A stretch of DNA of 64,000 bases, taken from positions 1-64,000 of the forward strand of contig MHBI01000075.1 of NCBI GenBank assembly GCA_001804815.1, read 5' to 3'. Source of the DNA: Lentisphaerae bacterium GWF2_50_93 (GTDB lineage: Bacteria > Verrucomicrobiota > Lentisphaeria > Victivallales > GWF2-50-93). This document shows, piece by piece, positions 52,678 through 61,296 of the stretch. The notes beneath the pieces were generated by a model. That model was not told the origin of the DNA, did no database searches, and worked only from the letters and a program-made list of their open reading frames with translations. Each line of letters begins with the position of its first letter. Position 1 is the stretch's first letter. A program made the position numbers and the translations under genes.

Positions 52678-53788
52678 CAGGCTTTTAATCGTTTGCGGAG
52701 GGACAGGAGGACATTTCTATCCTGGACTTTCAATCGCCACGGAGCTCAGGAACAGGGGCGGACATCCTAGATTATTCATAACCGGACGACAGACGGAGCA
52801 GCAGGGCCGGGCCGCCTCGGAAAAAGGAATAGATTATGAAATAATTTCTCCGGCCCCGATCCCGAAAGGCCTCAAGGGGAAATTCTCCTTTGTCATAAAG
52901 CTGCTCAAATCCATTCTCGAATCGAGAAGTAAAATAAAATCATTCAGGCCTGAAGCCGTACTCGTCATGGGCAGCTTCCATTCCCTCGCCCCTGCACTCG
53001 CGGCACGCATGATGGGAATTCCACTCTTCGCGCATGACGGCAATGCGCGCATCGGCAAGGCCAATCTTTTCCTCTCGCGTTTTTCGAAGCAGCTGGCGCT
53101 TTCATTCCCGCCGGTCGACAGCGGAGGAATAAAATGCGGATGGACTGTCACAGGAATGCCGGTCAGGCAGCAGATCGCCGAATGCCGGCTTGCAAAACCT
53201 GAGGCGGTCGGAATTATAAACTCCAGGCTCGGCACCTCTTTCTCACATGAATTCCCGATAATCCTCGTGTTCGGCGGAAGCCAGGGAGCCGAAGGCATCA
53301 ACCAGAAGGTCCCGGAGGCATTCAAGATGCAGGGGGATGAATCCTTCCAGGTAATCCATATCTGCGGGACCGGGAACATGGACAATCTTGGGAAGGCATA
53401 TTCGGACGCGACATTCAAGTACAAGATCATAGAAAGCAGCGGAGAAATGGAGGTCTTCTATTCGGCCTCCGACCTTGTCATATGCCGTTCGGGAGGCAGC
53501 ACCGTCGCCGAACTCGCCATTTTTGCGAAGTTCGCAATACTGATCCCCTACCCCCACGCCACCGACAACCACCAGAGCGACAACGCGGACTTCTACTGTT
53601 CGTCAGGCGCCGGAATAAAGATCCTGGAAAAGGAGCTGAGCGTCAACAAACTTGCAAGCACCGTGGCGTTCTTCATGGAAAATCCCGCGGACTTCGCAGA
53701 AAAGGGCGCTCTTGGCGCACGGCTTGCAAAACCACATGCTTCTTCAGAAATCCTGCAGCTTATAGAAAATCTACAGCTTGCCATTTGA
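52670..53788 (+). CDS. murG: UDP-GlcNAc--undecaprenyl-pyrophosphoryl-MurNAc-pentapeptide transferase
   Basis: The 372-residue GT28 enzyme has the N-terminal LIVCGGTGGHFYPGLSIATE, a central VLVMGSFHSLAPALAARMMG, and the C-terminal LVICRSGGSTVAELAIFAKF and IPYPHATDNHQSDNADFYCS, which bind UDP-GlcNAc. It makes lipid II at the inner face of the membrane. It overlaps ftsW by 8 nt. All motifs are intact. Confidence 0.96.
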   Translation: MIDRLLIVCGGTGGHFYPGLSIATELRNRGGHPRLFITGRQTEQQGRAASEKGIDYEIISPAPIPKGLKGKFSFVIKLLKSILESRSKIKSFRPEAVLVMGSFHSLAPALAARMMGIPLFAHDGNARIGKANLFLSRFSKQLALSFPPVDSGGIKCGWTVTGMPVRQQIAECRLAKPEAVGIINSRLGTSFSHEFPIILVFGGSQGAEGINQKVPEAFKMQGDESFQVIHICGTGNMDNLGKAYSDATFKYKIIESSGEMEVFYSASDLVICRSGGSTVAELAIFAKFAILIPYPHATDNHQSDNADFYCSSGAGIKILEKELSVNKLASTVAFFMENPADFAEKGALGARLAKPHASSEILQLIENLQLAI

Positions 53789-53954
53789 TATTTGACATAA
53801 GCATTATAAATTTCCTATAGTAAAAATAACATTCTTGCAGGGTAAATAACGGGTCGTAGTTAAGAAATAGGGAAAGGAGGGCAGGACAAGGGGCGTGTTT
53901 TTGTTTCTTCTAGAATTAACAGACTACAGAAATCATCAAATGAAAGGTTTAAAA

Positions 53955-54332
53955 ATGATCAAGAAAATATCAGCACTTTGTCTTATTGCAACTCTCTTCG
54001 TGTTTGTTGGCTGCTCAAGCGTTCAGACCGCACAGAAACTCAATGACCAGAAGCTTACATTGGGTGCCGAGCAGAGCATTGGCAACATCAATGTTACCAA
54101 CTGGGGACTCTATCTTCTTTGGATTCCTCTCATAACCGGTGACAATGAAAATATCGGTTCGGTCGCATGGTTCAAGAACACAGTTACACTTGAAGACGTT
54201 GTTGGCGTCGCAACCAAGAAGGCCAAGGAAATGGGAGCGACAAAGGCTGTTGACATGACGTCAATGGTAACCCCTGGCTGTTTCCTGTTCAATATCAAGC
54301 AGGTCCAGGTTTCAGTAAACGCCGTCAAATAA
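53955..54332 (+). CDS. Small lipoprotein of unknown function
   Basis: The product of about 125 residues has a lipoprotein signal peptide (MIKKISALCLIATLFVFVGC) with Cys at about 20. The mature part has an NINVTNWGLYLLWIPLITGD segment and a C-terminal PGCFLFNIKQVQVSVNAV. It resembles small uncharacterised lipoproteins of Gram-negative bacteria. The start at 53955 is chosen because AAAGG lies 7 nt upstream; in-frame ATGs at 53895 and 53940 are upstream of the ribosome site. A strong intrinsic terminator follows. Function is not known. Confidence 0.85.
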   Translation: MIKKISALCLIATLFVFVGCSSVQTAQKLNDQKLTLGAEQSIGNINVTNWGLYLLWIPLITGDNENIGSVAWFKNTVTLEDVVGVATKKAKEMGATKAVDMTSMVTPGCFLFNIKQVQVSVNAVK

Positions 54333-54353
54333 CAATTTGACTTGATTTCTGAA

Positions 54354-54381
54354 GGGAGGCTCAAAAGGCCTCCCTTTTTTT
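54354..54381 (+). terminator. Intrinsic terminator after lipoprotein gene
   Basis: GGGAGGC (54354-54360) and GCCTCCC (54368-54374) enclose a TCAAAAG loop and are followed by seven T residues (54375-54381). It lies 22 nt after the lipoprotein stop. Confidence 0.93.
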
Positions 54382-54455
54382 ATTGTTCAAGGAGGCTGAT
54401 GCAATAGAATTCACTGCCGTCCCATGGATGATTGGATTGCTGGATGACACTTAAT

Positions 54456-55223
54456 TCAGTGCCTTTCGGCGCCTTCAGGATGGTGTCCGGCCTCTTCTTC
54501 GACCTTGCGGAGATACTTTCTGCGCTTCCTTCTGACCGGTGTCGCTACAAGGCGATGCAACCTTATATACCATGGGCGCATCTTCTCGAATTCCTCGTCG
54601 CTGATTTTCCCGGGGCAGAATTTCCTTATATGCTTCTTGAGGTGGTAGATGTCCGAGTTCCTGAAAATACAGAACAGCGGATAGGTAATCAGGTTAAGAG
54701 GGAAGAAGGGCTGAAGCCAGGTGATCTGGAAATCTATGAGATAGGGTTTCCCATCCTCGCCCACAAGGATATTGTCGGGCTTGTTCGTGTCGAGGTAGCT
54801 CATCCCCCTTTCGTGCATCAGCCGCAGCAGTTTCTCAAGCCTCTCAAAGAAGTCGTCGGAGAACTTGACATCGCGCGCCAGATCCTGTCCAGGAACGAAC
54901 TCATGGACTATTCCAGTACTGCCATATCTGCCAATCCATCCAGGAACAGCGGCCGTGTCCTGGAGCTTCTTATAGATCTTCTCCTCATGGGCCGCCTGCC
55001 AGCGTGAAAGAAGGCCATAGGGGATTCCATAATATGGGGCCGGCCTGAAAATCTTCAGCACGGCTTTCGCGCCGTCAGCAGACTGATAAAGCCCTGTCGC
55101 GGCGAAAAAATCGTGCTTGAAGGCCTTGACCTTGCGCCATTTTCCGCCTCCAACCTCAATCTCCTCGGGAATCTCATGCCCTCCAAGGGCGAGAAGCCGG
55201 TCGTATCTTTTTTGTGCATCCAT
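54456..55223 (-). CDS. Atypical protein kinase-like (RIO/lipopolysaccharide-kinase-type) protein
   Basis: The 255-residue product has the eukaryotic-like kinase fold in reduced form. The ATP-anchoring Lys is in AVLKIF (K57), the catalytic loop reads YLDTNKPDNILV (D145, N151; the usual HRD His is replaced), and the metal Asp is in YLIDFQ (D164, in place of DFG). The C-terminal part is rich in Arg/Lys (RRKRRKYLRKVEEE) and might bind membranes or nucleic acid. Lipopolysaccharide core kinases (Kdo kinase KdkA and similar) share this shape, so it may phosphorylate a sugar or lipid. It starts 0 nt after the stop of a K+ channel gene, so they are in one operon. Target unknown. Confidence 0.8.
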   Translation of the reverse strand: MDAQKRYDRLLALGGHEIPEEIEVGGGKWRKVKAFKHDFFAATGLYQSADGAKAVLKIFRPAPYYGIPYGLLSRWQAAHEEKIYKKLQDTAAVPGWIGRYGSTGIVHEFVPGQDLARDVKFSDDFFERLEKLLRLMHERGMSYLDTNKPDNILVGEDGKPYLIDFQITWLQPFFPLNLITYPLFCIFRNSDIYHLKKHIRKFCPGKISDEEFEKMRPWYIRLHRLVATPVRRKRRKYLRKVEEEAGHHPEGAERH

Positions 55224-55946
55224 TTAATCGGTCACTTCCTGCTTTCCAATCTGATGGTTTATATAGAGGCCGACAAATCTGGCAATAACCACCGTAAGAT
55301 AAATCTGTCCTGCAATGGCTTCAAAGACCGAGAGCATCTGGGCCGCATGGGTTATGGGGACAATATCCCCGTATCCGATTGTGGCAAGGGTCTCGAAACT
55401 GAAGTAGTTCAAATGCGAGAGGATGTTGAGGGGAGATTCATTTGCCATCCTGATCAGGTCCGGGATATTTCCGGAAAACCTGAACGAGCCGGGATGGCTG
55501 AGTTCAAGAAGGGAGTAGAAGAAAGTCCACATGAGGCCGATAAGTATGTAGACGCATACGGCTCCATAGACCACGTCGGAGGTCACCCGCCTGGCGCATG
55601 CGATGGTCATGATGATCACGTAGTTGATGTAGAGGATGAACAGCAGCGACAACGCCTGTGAAGCTATCACAAGTGGAATGGAGCTGAGATAGTCGTCCGA
55701 CCAGTTGGCGAGAAGCGCGAGGCAGGAAAGGGATATGGCCACGGCGAATGAATGTTTATGCTTGCTGGATTCATAGACCACGAACACGATGAGGAAGGAC
55801 ATGAAGACATCCAGCGCCACCCCAGTGAGATGGTTTTCTGCGAAGAGAGGATATACGGCAAGCATGAGTATCAGAACTCCGAGGAGGATCCTGTATTTCA
55901 TGCCGTGCAGTGCGTGGAAATTTATCATCATAAACCCGATCTTCAT
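55224..55946 (-). CDS. Two-pore-type or six-helix potassium channel subunit
   Basis: The 240-residue protein has about six membrane segments and a K+-channel signature filter ATIGYGDIVP close to its C-terminal end, preceded by a pore helix (LNYFSFETL) and followed by the last helix (MLSVFEAIAGQIYLTVVIAR). Membership of Ion_trans_2 is therefore clear. No RCK or cyclic-nucleotide domain is attached. The start at 55946 is one of several possible Met codons (55928 and 55901 are alternatives). Immediately downstream on the same strand is the atypical kinase; a regulatory relation is possible. Confidence 0.88.
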   Translation of the reverse strand: MKIGFMMINFHALHGMKYRILLGVLILMLAVYPLFAENHLTGVALDVFMSFLIVFVVYESSKHKHSFAVAISLSCLALLANWSDDYLSSIPLVIASQALSLLFILYINYVIIMTIACARRVTSDVVYGAVCVYILIGLMWTFFYSLLELSHPGSFRFSGNIPDLIRMANESPLNILSHLNYFSFETLATIGYGDIVPITHAAQMLSVFEAIAGQIYLTVVIARFVGLYINHQIGKQEVTD

Positions 55947-56031
55947 TGTGAAAGCAAATTGAAGTAATTGCTTAACAGGCTATAATTTAAACTGGAATAT
56001 GCAGTTTTAAAGTTTTTATCCAGAGAAACCG

Positions 56032-56733
56032 ATGATCGATTTACATATCAAGAAAATATGGCTCGTAAGGCATGCCCAAAGCAGGGCCCAGACGGAAGAG
56101 GAATACGGAATTGATGCAGGCCTGAGTAAAAACGGCGTCAGACAGGCAGAAAGGCTCGCAAAAGTCTTCAATAAGACATATTTCGACAGAATCTATCTCA
56201 GTCCTCTGAAAAGATCCCGCGAGACGTTCGAGGCCTCGAAAATCAAGGGCGCCTGCGTAGAATTCGACTCCAGGCTGATAGAAGAACTCCCGGAGGGGGC
56301 GTATTCACACATACTGCCATATGACATCCTACCGGATTATGCCAGGAACGACCGTCACAATGCATGGCTCGCAAGCGCCAGGTCCAGAGCAGTGGAATTC
56401 ATGGATGAAATCTACAGCCTCAATGACAGGAACATACTGATCGTATCGCATTGCGGATTCCTGAACCATCTTCTGACAGTATTCATATCATGGCACGAAA
56501 ACGATCTGATTGAAAAACTCAAATACTGCCACATGAACAATACTGGAATTTCAGTTTTCTCCCTTGGTGCGGACAGGAGGACCGACTCCATGCTTGCCTG
56601 GAACGATGTCAGGCATGTCCATGATCTGATAACGCCTGATCCCCTCCTACCCCTTGTGGAAACGGAAAATCACAAGGCAGGAGCTTCAGGAATTGGAAAA
56701 GCCCTGGGTATTTTCAGCGGAAAGAAAAAATAA
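56032..56733 (+). CDS. Histidine phosphatase (phosphoglycerate-mutase-like) family protein
   Basis: The 233-residue product has the histidine phosphatase motif VRHAQSRAQ, where the phosphorylated His is in RHA (the usual RHG glycine is replaced by Ala), then LSPLKRSRETF with the second Arg, an EELPEGAY acid segment and the second His in ILIVSHCGFLNHLL. These would give a phosphatase or mutase. The substrate is unknown. Only 3 nt separate it from the GNAT gene, so they are in one operon. Its role in carbon metabolism is not proven. Confidence 0.88.
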   Translation: MIDLHIKKIWLVRHAQSRAQTEEEYGIDAGLSKNGVRQAERLAKVFNKTYFDRIYLSPLKRSRETFEASKIKGACVEFDSRLIEELPEGAYSHILPYDILPDYARNDRHNAWLASARSRAVEFMDEIYSLNDRNILIVSHCGFLNHLLTVFISWHENDLIEKLKYCHMNNTGISVFSLGADRRTDSMLAWNDVRHVHDLITPDPLLPLVETENHKAGASGIGKALGIFSGKKK

Positions 56734-56736
56734 AAC

Positions 56737-57885
56737 ATGAAGATAGAACTCTGCGACAGCTCAAATTTTGAAGAACTGATGGACTTCCTCCATGAATGCT
56801 TCAAGACAAATGATCCCCTGCATCCGCGTTTTGAAGCCCTTTATCCTGACATATACAGGAAGGACTCCGAACTTCTCAAAGGTATAATCATAGTCAGGGA
56901 AGGCGGCAGGATGGCTTCAAGCGCCGGTCTTTTCCCTATACCGTTGCAGGCCGGCAACAAGAGCCTTGTCATACAGGGAGTCGGCGGAGTCGCGACACAT
57001 CCTGACTTCCGGGGGAAATCACTCATGTTGAAAGTGATGGATGAGATAAAGCTGATGCTCGGAAAGGAGAATCCCGCCTTCTCCTGGCTTGGAGGCAGCC
57101 GATACCGCTATGCCCACTGGGGCTGGGAAAAGGCCGGCACATGCGTCAATTTCAACATGTGGTCTAAAAACACCTCCGCTGTCCAGCCGAATGGATTCAG
57201 GTGCCGGGAAATCCAATACGGTGAACTACCCTGGCAGGAAGTCATTACGCTGAGGAAAGCTCTCTCATTCAGGGGAAATGCAGATCTTGAGAGCCTGAGA
57301 TACAGGTATCAGCGACCTTCGCTCCGGTTCTTCATCTCTGAAAATGCCGAGAAGGAGAAGGCCTTCCTGATCCTATCCCACAACAACTCAATAGCTGAAT
57401 TCTGCGGTTCACCGAAAGGTGTCTCAGACATAATCACCACGCTCATGAAGGAATCCAGGAATATCCACGTCCAGGTTCCAATGAGCAATGACTCATATTT
57501 CAAGGTCTTCAAGGCTTTCGCGGAATCATGGGAAATATCAAGCTGTGGAAATCTCGCTGTCTGCAACTTCAGGGAGGCTCTTTCACTTGCCGAGGAAAAT
57601 CCTGCAGTGCATGAACTGAAGGGACTGTCCAGCTGCGGAGTAAACCTGATCCTTTCCGACAATAAGAATCCCGAGCAGCGTGTTTTCATAGGAGTTGAAA
57701 ATGCGAAGATCGCAACCGACTACAGGCGAGAGAATTTCCCCGACATCAAAATAAATCCCGTCACAGCGGCATCACTGCTGTTCGGCCCCCAGAAACCTTC
57801 CATGGTGCTGGAAAGGCCCGATCTCTTCTGGCTCGACTGCATATTGCCCATTGTGATAAACATTCCAAGCCTCTATCACGTATAA
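56737..57885 (+). CDS. GNAT-family N-acetyltransferase (Eis-like length)
   Basis: The 382-residue product has an N-terminal GNAT domain with the acetyl-CoA motif GVGGVATHPDFRGKSLMLKV, preceded by IIIVREGGRMASSAGLFPIP; the C-terminal half (after about residue 170) is a second alpha/beta part without a clear name. The layout recalls Eis-type GNAT proteins. The acetyl acceptor is unknown. It follows the histidine phosphatase and ends in a bidirectional terminator shared with the convergent gene. Confidence 0.83.
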   Translation: MKIELCDSSNFEELMDFLHECFKTNDPLHPRFEALYPDIYRKDSELLKGIIIVREGGRMASSAGLFPIPLQAGNKSLVIQGVGGVATHPDFRGKSLMLKVMDEIKLMLGKENPAFSWLGGSRYRYAHWGWEKAGTCVNFNMWSKNTSAVQPNGFRCREIQYGELPWQEVITLRKALSFRGNADLESLRYRYQRPSLRFFISENAEKEKAFLILSHNNSIAEFCGSPKGVSDIITTLMKESRNIHVQVPMSNDSYFKVFKAFAESWEISSCGNLAVCNFREALSLAEENPAVHELKGLSSCGVNLILSDNKNPEQRVFIGVENAKIATDYRRENFPDIKINPVTAASLLFGPQKPSMVLERPDLFWLDCILPIVINIPSLYHV

Positions 57886-57888
57886 ATT

Positions 57889-57916
57889 AAAATGGGAGGC
57901 CAGAGCCTCCCATTTT
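57889..57916. terminator. Bidirectional intrinsic terminator
   Basis: AAAATGGGAGG (57889-57899) and CCTCCCATTTT (57906-57916) form a stem with A-tract on one side and T-tract on the other, so it should stop transcription from both the GNAT gene (plus) and the Pro/Ala-rich protein gene (minus). Confidence 0.9.
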
Positions 57917-57925
57917 AATTTATTA

Positions 57926-58885
57926 TTACTTCACCTTTTCGGAAAGTCCTGGCACCGTTATCTTGGAATCAAGTTGGCTATTGCAGTACTGTCCTACAAC
58001 GCTCCATGTGAAATAAATCATGACAAACAGAGCTGCAAAGGCCAGGATCGCATGGATCATGCTGGGCTCGTCGCTGGTTGCCGCTCCGGCGGAGGCGTAT
58101 GATTCCTGCTGGGACATCGCCATAGGAGGAATAGTATTATCTGCAGCACTGATAGCAGCCATTTCAGAGTCCGTGGCACCGGCAGGTGACGGAGCTGGAG
58201 CCGGAGCTGGAGCCTGTTCACCGGCAGGTTTGACTGGCTTGAGCTTCAATGTTCTTTTCGGAGGAGCGCCCGCTGGTTCACCGCCGCCTTCGGCAGGAAG
58301 CCTTACTGTTACAGCCGAACGACCTGCAGGAGCGCCTGCCTGGGCCGGCTCTTCAAGCTTCACAGTTGGAGCAGATGGTCTGACGGATGCCGCATTTGCT
58401 TCATTGCCACCTGCGGTAGCATCGGCTCTCTTTGGAACAAGCCTGATAGTCCTTTTAGCGGCCGGAGCACCTTCAGTTGGAGCTGCTTCAGGAGCTGCAG
58501 CCTGCTGCTGCGGAGGCGGCGCAAAGGAAACCGTGGCTTCAGTGTCAGGAGCTGGCGTATTTGATGACGGACGCAGTTTTATAGTCTGCTTGACCCCGGG
58601 AACTGTAGGTGTCGCGACAGGGCGCGGCTTCTGAATCTTTACTGTTTCATCTTCCTGTGGTGGAGGAGCACCGGCTTCAGAACCTTCTGCGGCGGTGACG
58701 GGCTTGAGCCTGATGGTCTTCTTTCCCTTGTCTTCCTCCGCCCCGGTCTTTATCCTGGCTATATTGGAAGTCTCAACGGAGTCCTCTGAAACATCTCCGC
58801 CGACAGCAGGGGAAATCCTTGTGACATCTCCTGGTTTTACAACAGAATCTGAAGTTGAACCAATAATCACTTTTTTATCAACCAT
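57926..58885 (-). CDS. Pro/Ala-rich membrane protein with repeated KTIRLKP motifs
   Basis: The 319-residue product is mainly disordered and rich in Pro, Ala and Gly. It contains five or more spaced basic strands of one type: KKTIRLKPV, KQTIKLRPS, KRTIRLVPK, SAVTVRLPA and KRTLKLKPVKP. These are 40-60 residues apart. A single membrane helix lies near the C-terminus (IHAILAFAALFVMIYFTWSV), followed by a short tail (QYCNSQLDSKITVPGLSEKV). No named family is recognised. The orientation could place the long tail in the cytoplasm. A binding role for a partner with acidic groove is inference. AGGAG-rich sequence precedes the start. Confidence 0.78.
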   Translation of the reverse strand: MVDKKVIIGSTSDSVVKPGDVTRISPAVGGDVSEDSVETSNIARIKTGAEEDKGKKTIRLKPVTAAEGSEAGAPPPQEDETVKIQKPRPVATPTVPGVKQTIKLRPSSNTPAPDTEATVSFAPPPQQQAAAPEAAPTEGAPAAKRTIRLVPKRADATAGGNEANAASVRPSAPTVKLEEPAQAGAPAGRSAVTVRLPAEGGGEPAGAPPKRTLKLKPVKPAGEQAPAPAPAPSPAGATDSEMAAISAADNTIPPMAMSQQESYASAGAATSDEPSMIHAILAFAALFVMIYFTWSVVGQYCNSQLDSKITVPGLSEKVK

Positions 58886-59008
58886 GTTAGTGCTCCTTTG
58901 GATTCAAAATGTATTAAATTATATGATGTAAACAGCACGATTTATAATAAATTACATTCCTCCGTTCAAAAAACAACCGTATTCATATCAAATATTCAAT
59001 GAAAAACA

Positions 59009-59100
59009 AAGAATCTCCTGACGGCCATTCCATCCCCGCCGCAAGCAACGGGGTATTACGGACACCCTCTCCCTCGCTTCACGGCTGGCCGGAGATTCTT
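59009..59100. ncRNA. Candidate structured RNA or MITE
   Basis: AAGAATCTCC (59009-59018) and its exact complement GGAGATTCTT (59091-59100) form a perfect outer stem. Inside, GGCC (59023-59026) faces GGCC (59087-59090), and CCCCG (59034-59038) pairs with CGGGG (59049-59053) around a CCGCAAGCAA loop. A hairpin with GCGGGT-aagaaa-ACCCGC follows at 59153-59170. It could be a small RNA, a 5' leader element or a MITE; strand is not decided. Confidence 0.4.
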
Positions 59101-59152
59101 TATAACAAAAGAAAATCAAAACCGCCCCAAGGGTCGCGTCACTCTTTTCATG

Positions 59153-59170
59153 GCGGGTAAGAAAACCCGC
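59153..59170 (+). terminator. Hairpin, possible terminator of upstream structured element
   Basis: GCGGGT (59153-59158) and ACCCGC (59165-59170) enclose AAGAAA and are followed by TTTCC. The T-run is short, so termination is weak at best. Confidence 0.35.
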
Positions 59171-59343
59171 TTTCCGTTATCTTGGAACTCCATTCTATTT
59201 CGAGACTATCAGCAACAGGGACGGATGAATGAATTGGCGGATTGTTGATTAATGGATGAATTGAAATGTTTATTTACGACAAAACTGATGTATGTTAGCG
59301 GTTGCGGCACAAAAACTAGAAATTAAAAAATGGATATGCCATC

Positions 59344-59922
59344 ATGTTCCTGATGATTGACAATTATGATTCATTCACGTACAACCTTGTCCAGTATTTC
59401 GGCGAGCTGGGCCATCTGCCAGAAGTCGTAAGGAATGACAAGATAACCATGAAGGAGCTGGCGAAGCTGCCCGTGGAGGCCCTTGTTGTCTCGCCGGGCC
59501 CCTGCTCCCCGAGGGAAGCTGGGATATCCTGCGATGCGATAGAATTCTTCTCGTCAAAGGAAATCCCCGTACTGGGCGTCTGCCTCGGACACCAGTGCAT
59601 AGGGGAGGTCTTCGGAGGAAAAATCGTACACGCACCAAGCCTCATGCATGGAAAGGTCTCGGAAATCATCCATGGTGGAAAAGGCATCTTCAAGGGGATA
59701 CCCGACAAATTCACAGCCACACGATATCACTCGCTGGTGATCGAACCTTCCTCATTCCCTCCTGAACTCGAAGCGACCGCCAGGACGGAGGACGGAGTCA
59801 TCATGGGCCTGCAGCACAGGAAGCTTCCTGTGTATGGCGTCCAATTCCATCCCGAATCGATACTCACTGAACATGGGCACAAGCTCCTTGGAAACTTCCT
59901 GAAGCTTGCAGGGATCAGATAA
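59344..59922 (+). CDS. pabA: Glutamine amidotransferase subunit (anthranilate / aminodeoxychorismate synthase component II)
   Basis: The 192-residue class I amidotransferase has the start [20 protein letters not shown], the nucleophile Cys in [13 protein letters not shown] and the His/Glu end in [17 protein letters not shown], so the catalytic triad is whole. It supplies ammonia to the partner chorismate-using subunit. PabA and TrpG are the same fold and often bifunctional; no trp genes or pabB are seen here, so either symbol is possible. The gene downstream in the same direction is a permuted papain-like protein. Confidence 0.9.
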   Translation: MFLMIDNYDSFTYNLVQYFGELGHLPEVVRNDKITMKELAKLPVEALVVSPGPCSPREAGISCDAIEFFSSKEIPVLGVCLGHQCIGEVFGGKIVHAPSLMHGKVSEIIHGGKGIFKGIPDKFTATRYHSLVIEPSSFPPELEATARTEDGVIMGLQHRKLPVYGVQFHPESILTEHGHKLLGNFLKLAGIR

Positions 59923-60021
59923 TCATACAGGTGATTCACCATCGGTACCACCACTCAAATCCATAAGATTCCACGCTCTGTTACAAACCGCGACTTCCTT
60001 GCGGAATTCGCACGTCCCGGA

Positions 60022-60579
60022 ATGGTCTGCCTCGCCGGCGGTGAAACGCTGCTGGACCACATGATCGCACGGGCCCAGCGGCATGTTGATCCCGCGAAGG
60101 CATGGGGACGCTGGTCGCACGCTTTCATCATCGGGGAACAGCGCTGCGACGGACAGCTCTGGGTAATGGAATCCGATCTTGACATGCACCGGAAGCATAT
60201 CCGCTTCGGCGCACAGGAGAACCGCATATCGAAATTCCATGATGGTGATTTCTATTCGAGCCTGGCACTGCTGGATTTCGGACTTTCTCGGGAGACTGTC
60301 ACAAAAGTGCTTGCCGGCGGTCTCGATCTTATCGCCAGCCGGACCCGGTATTCCCTGCGTGAACTCGTCGGAACCCTGATCTCCCTGCGTCATCAGGAAA
60401 TGCGCAGCAGGAAAAATCCACTTGAGCAGCCGCAATCCTTCTACTGCTCGGCGCTGGTACGCTGCCTGTTCCTGAATGCAGGCGTGGATCTGGCTCCGGG
60501 CCTGGACATCAAGAACACAACACCAGAGGACATCTGGCGCTCGCCGCTGATACATGAAGCATGGATGCTGGAATTATAA
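60022..60579 (+). CDS. Permuted NlpC/P60 (papain-like) hydrolase, YiiX-like
   Basis: The product has the permuted papain-like layout: an early His in AWGRWSHAFIIGE and a late Cys in QSFYCSALVRCLFLNAG, together with the LDMHRKHIRFGAQENRIS strand. These proteins hydrolyse or bind peptides or lipids. The ATG at 60022 begins in the middle of a coding-like region: the frame is open from 59935, just after the pabA stop, and reads IHKIPRSVTNRDFLAEFARP upstream, without ATG, GTG or TTG. An unusual start (ATC/ATT) or a truncated annotation is possible. Function and cleavage target unknown. Confidence 0.68.
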   Translation: MVCLAGGETLLDHMIARAQRHVDPAKAWGRWSHAFIIGEQRCDGQLWVMESDLDMHRKHIRFGAQENRISKFHDGDFYSSLALLDFGLSRETVTKVLAGGLDLIASRTRYSLRELVGTLISLRHQEMRSRKNPLEQPQSFYCSALVRCLFLNAGVDLAPGLDIKNTTPEDIWRSPLIHEAWMLEL

Positions 60580-60601
60580 ATTCCTGGGGCTGCCCAGGAA
60601 T

Positions 60602-61261
60602 TTATTTCCCGTATTTCTTCCTGGTGAAGATCTCGACATTGGCGGTTCCATCGGTTGCAATTCCGAGTTTTTTGGCGGCTGTCTTTGAGAGGTCGATCAC
60701 CCTGTTCTCAGCGAATGGCCCCCTGTCGTTTATCTGCACATAGACCGTATTCCCGTTTTCCTTGTTGACGACCTTGACGGTAATCCCGGCAGGCAGGGTC
60801 TTATGTGCGGCAGTATAGGTGAAAGGCATGAACCTTTCGCCGCTGGAGGTCTTGCCGAAATAGAATCCGGTGCCGTAATAGGACGCCCTGCCGCTTTCAT
60901 GGAAATGCCATGGGCCCCATTTGTATGGAGGATAGAACCAGAAGAAAAGGACGGCGGAGAGAATTATGAAAAACCAGCTCCTCGCCTTTTTGGAGACATC
61001 TATGTGCTCCTTGACATTCAGCATGAGGGACATTGATTCCTCACGCATGGACAGCATCAGCGACGAGCTCCACAATTCCCCTATCTCATCGAAGAAGACG
61101 TTCATCCTGCCGGTGAACCAGTCCAGCTGGTCGATTTCGCAGAGGAGTTCCCAGAACGCCCTGGCAATCTTCCCAAGCGCAAGCAGGAATGCGTATGAAG
61201 CCGCTCCGAAGAGTTTGAGCAGCCTCCAAAGTATTTCAAGAATGTTGTCTACAAATATCAC
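60602..61261 (-). CDS. rlpA: Septal ring lytic transglycosylase RlpA-like protein
   Basis: The 219-residue product has a cytoplasmic N-terminal part (about 95 residues), a membrane helix (WFFIILSAVLFFWFYPP) and a C-terminal double-psi beta barrel (SYYGTGFYFGKTSSGERFMP, TYTAAHKTLPAGITVKVVN, VQINDRGPFAENRVIDLSKT), the RlpA domain with the catalytic Asp in NDRGPF. It acts on naked glycan strands at the septum. It lacks a SPOR domain and a lipobox, so it is unlike E. coli RlpA. It is last in a minus-strand run with an ABC-2 transporter. Confidence 0.85.
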   Translation of the reverse strand: MIFVDNILEILWRLLKLFGAASYAFLLALGKIARAFWELLCEIDQLDWFTGRMNVFFDEIGELWSSSLMLSMREESMSLMLNVKEHIDVSKKARSWFFIILSAVLFFWFYPPYKWGPWHFHESGRASYYGTGFYFGKTSSGERFMPFTYTAAHKTLPAGITVKVVNKENGNTVYVQINDRGPFAENRVIDLSKTAAKKLGIATDGTANVEIFTRKKYGK

Positions 61262-61296
61262 GGTAGCTCCATGGATCCATTCGTCCGGAATACTGA

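Larger units (their letters stand above)
58886..59343. other. Intergenic stretch with a structured element
   Basis: Holds the 92-nt inverted-repeat element 59009-59100 and a hairpin at 59153-59170. The remainder is AT-rich. No coding frame is seen, and the promoter of pabA probably lies in 59220-59340. Confidence 0.65.

Noticed and set aside
59923-60555. Minus-strand frame opposite the papain-like gene
   Set aside because: Shadow of the plus-strand coding region; no family marks.
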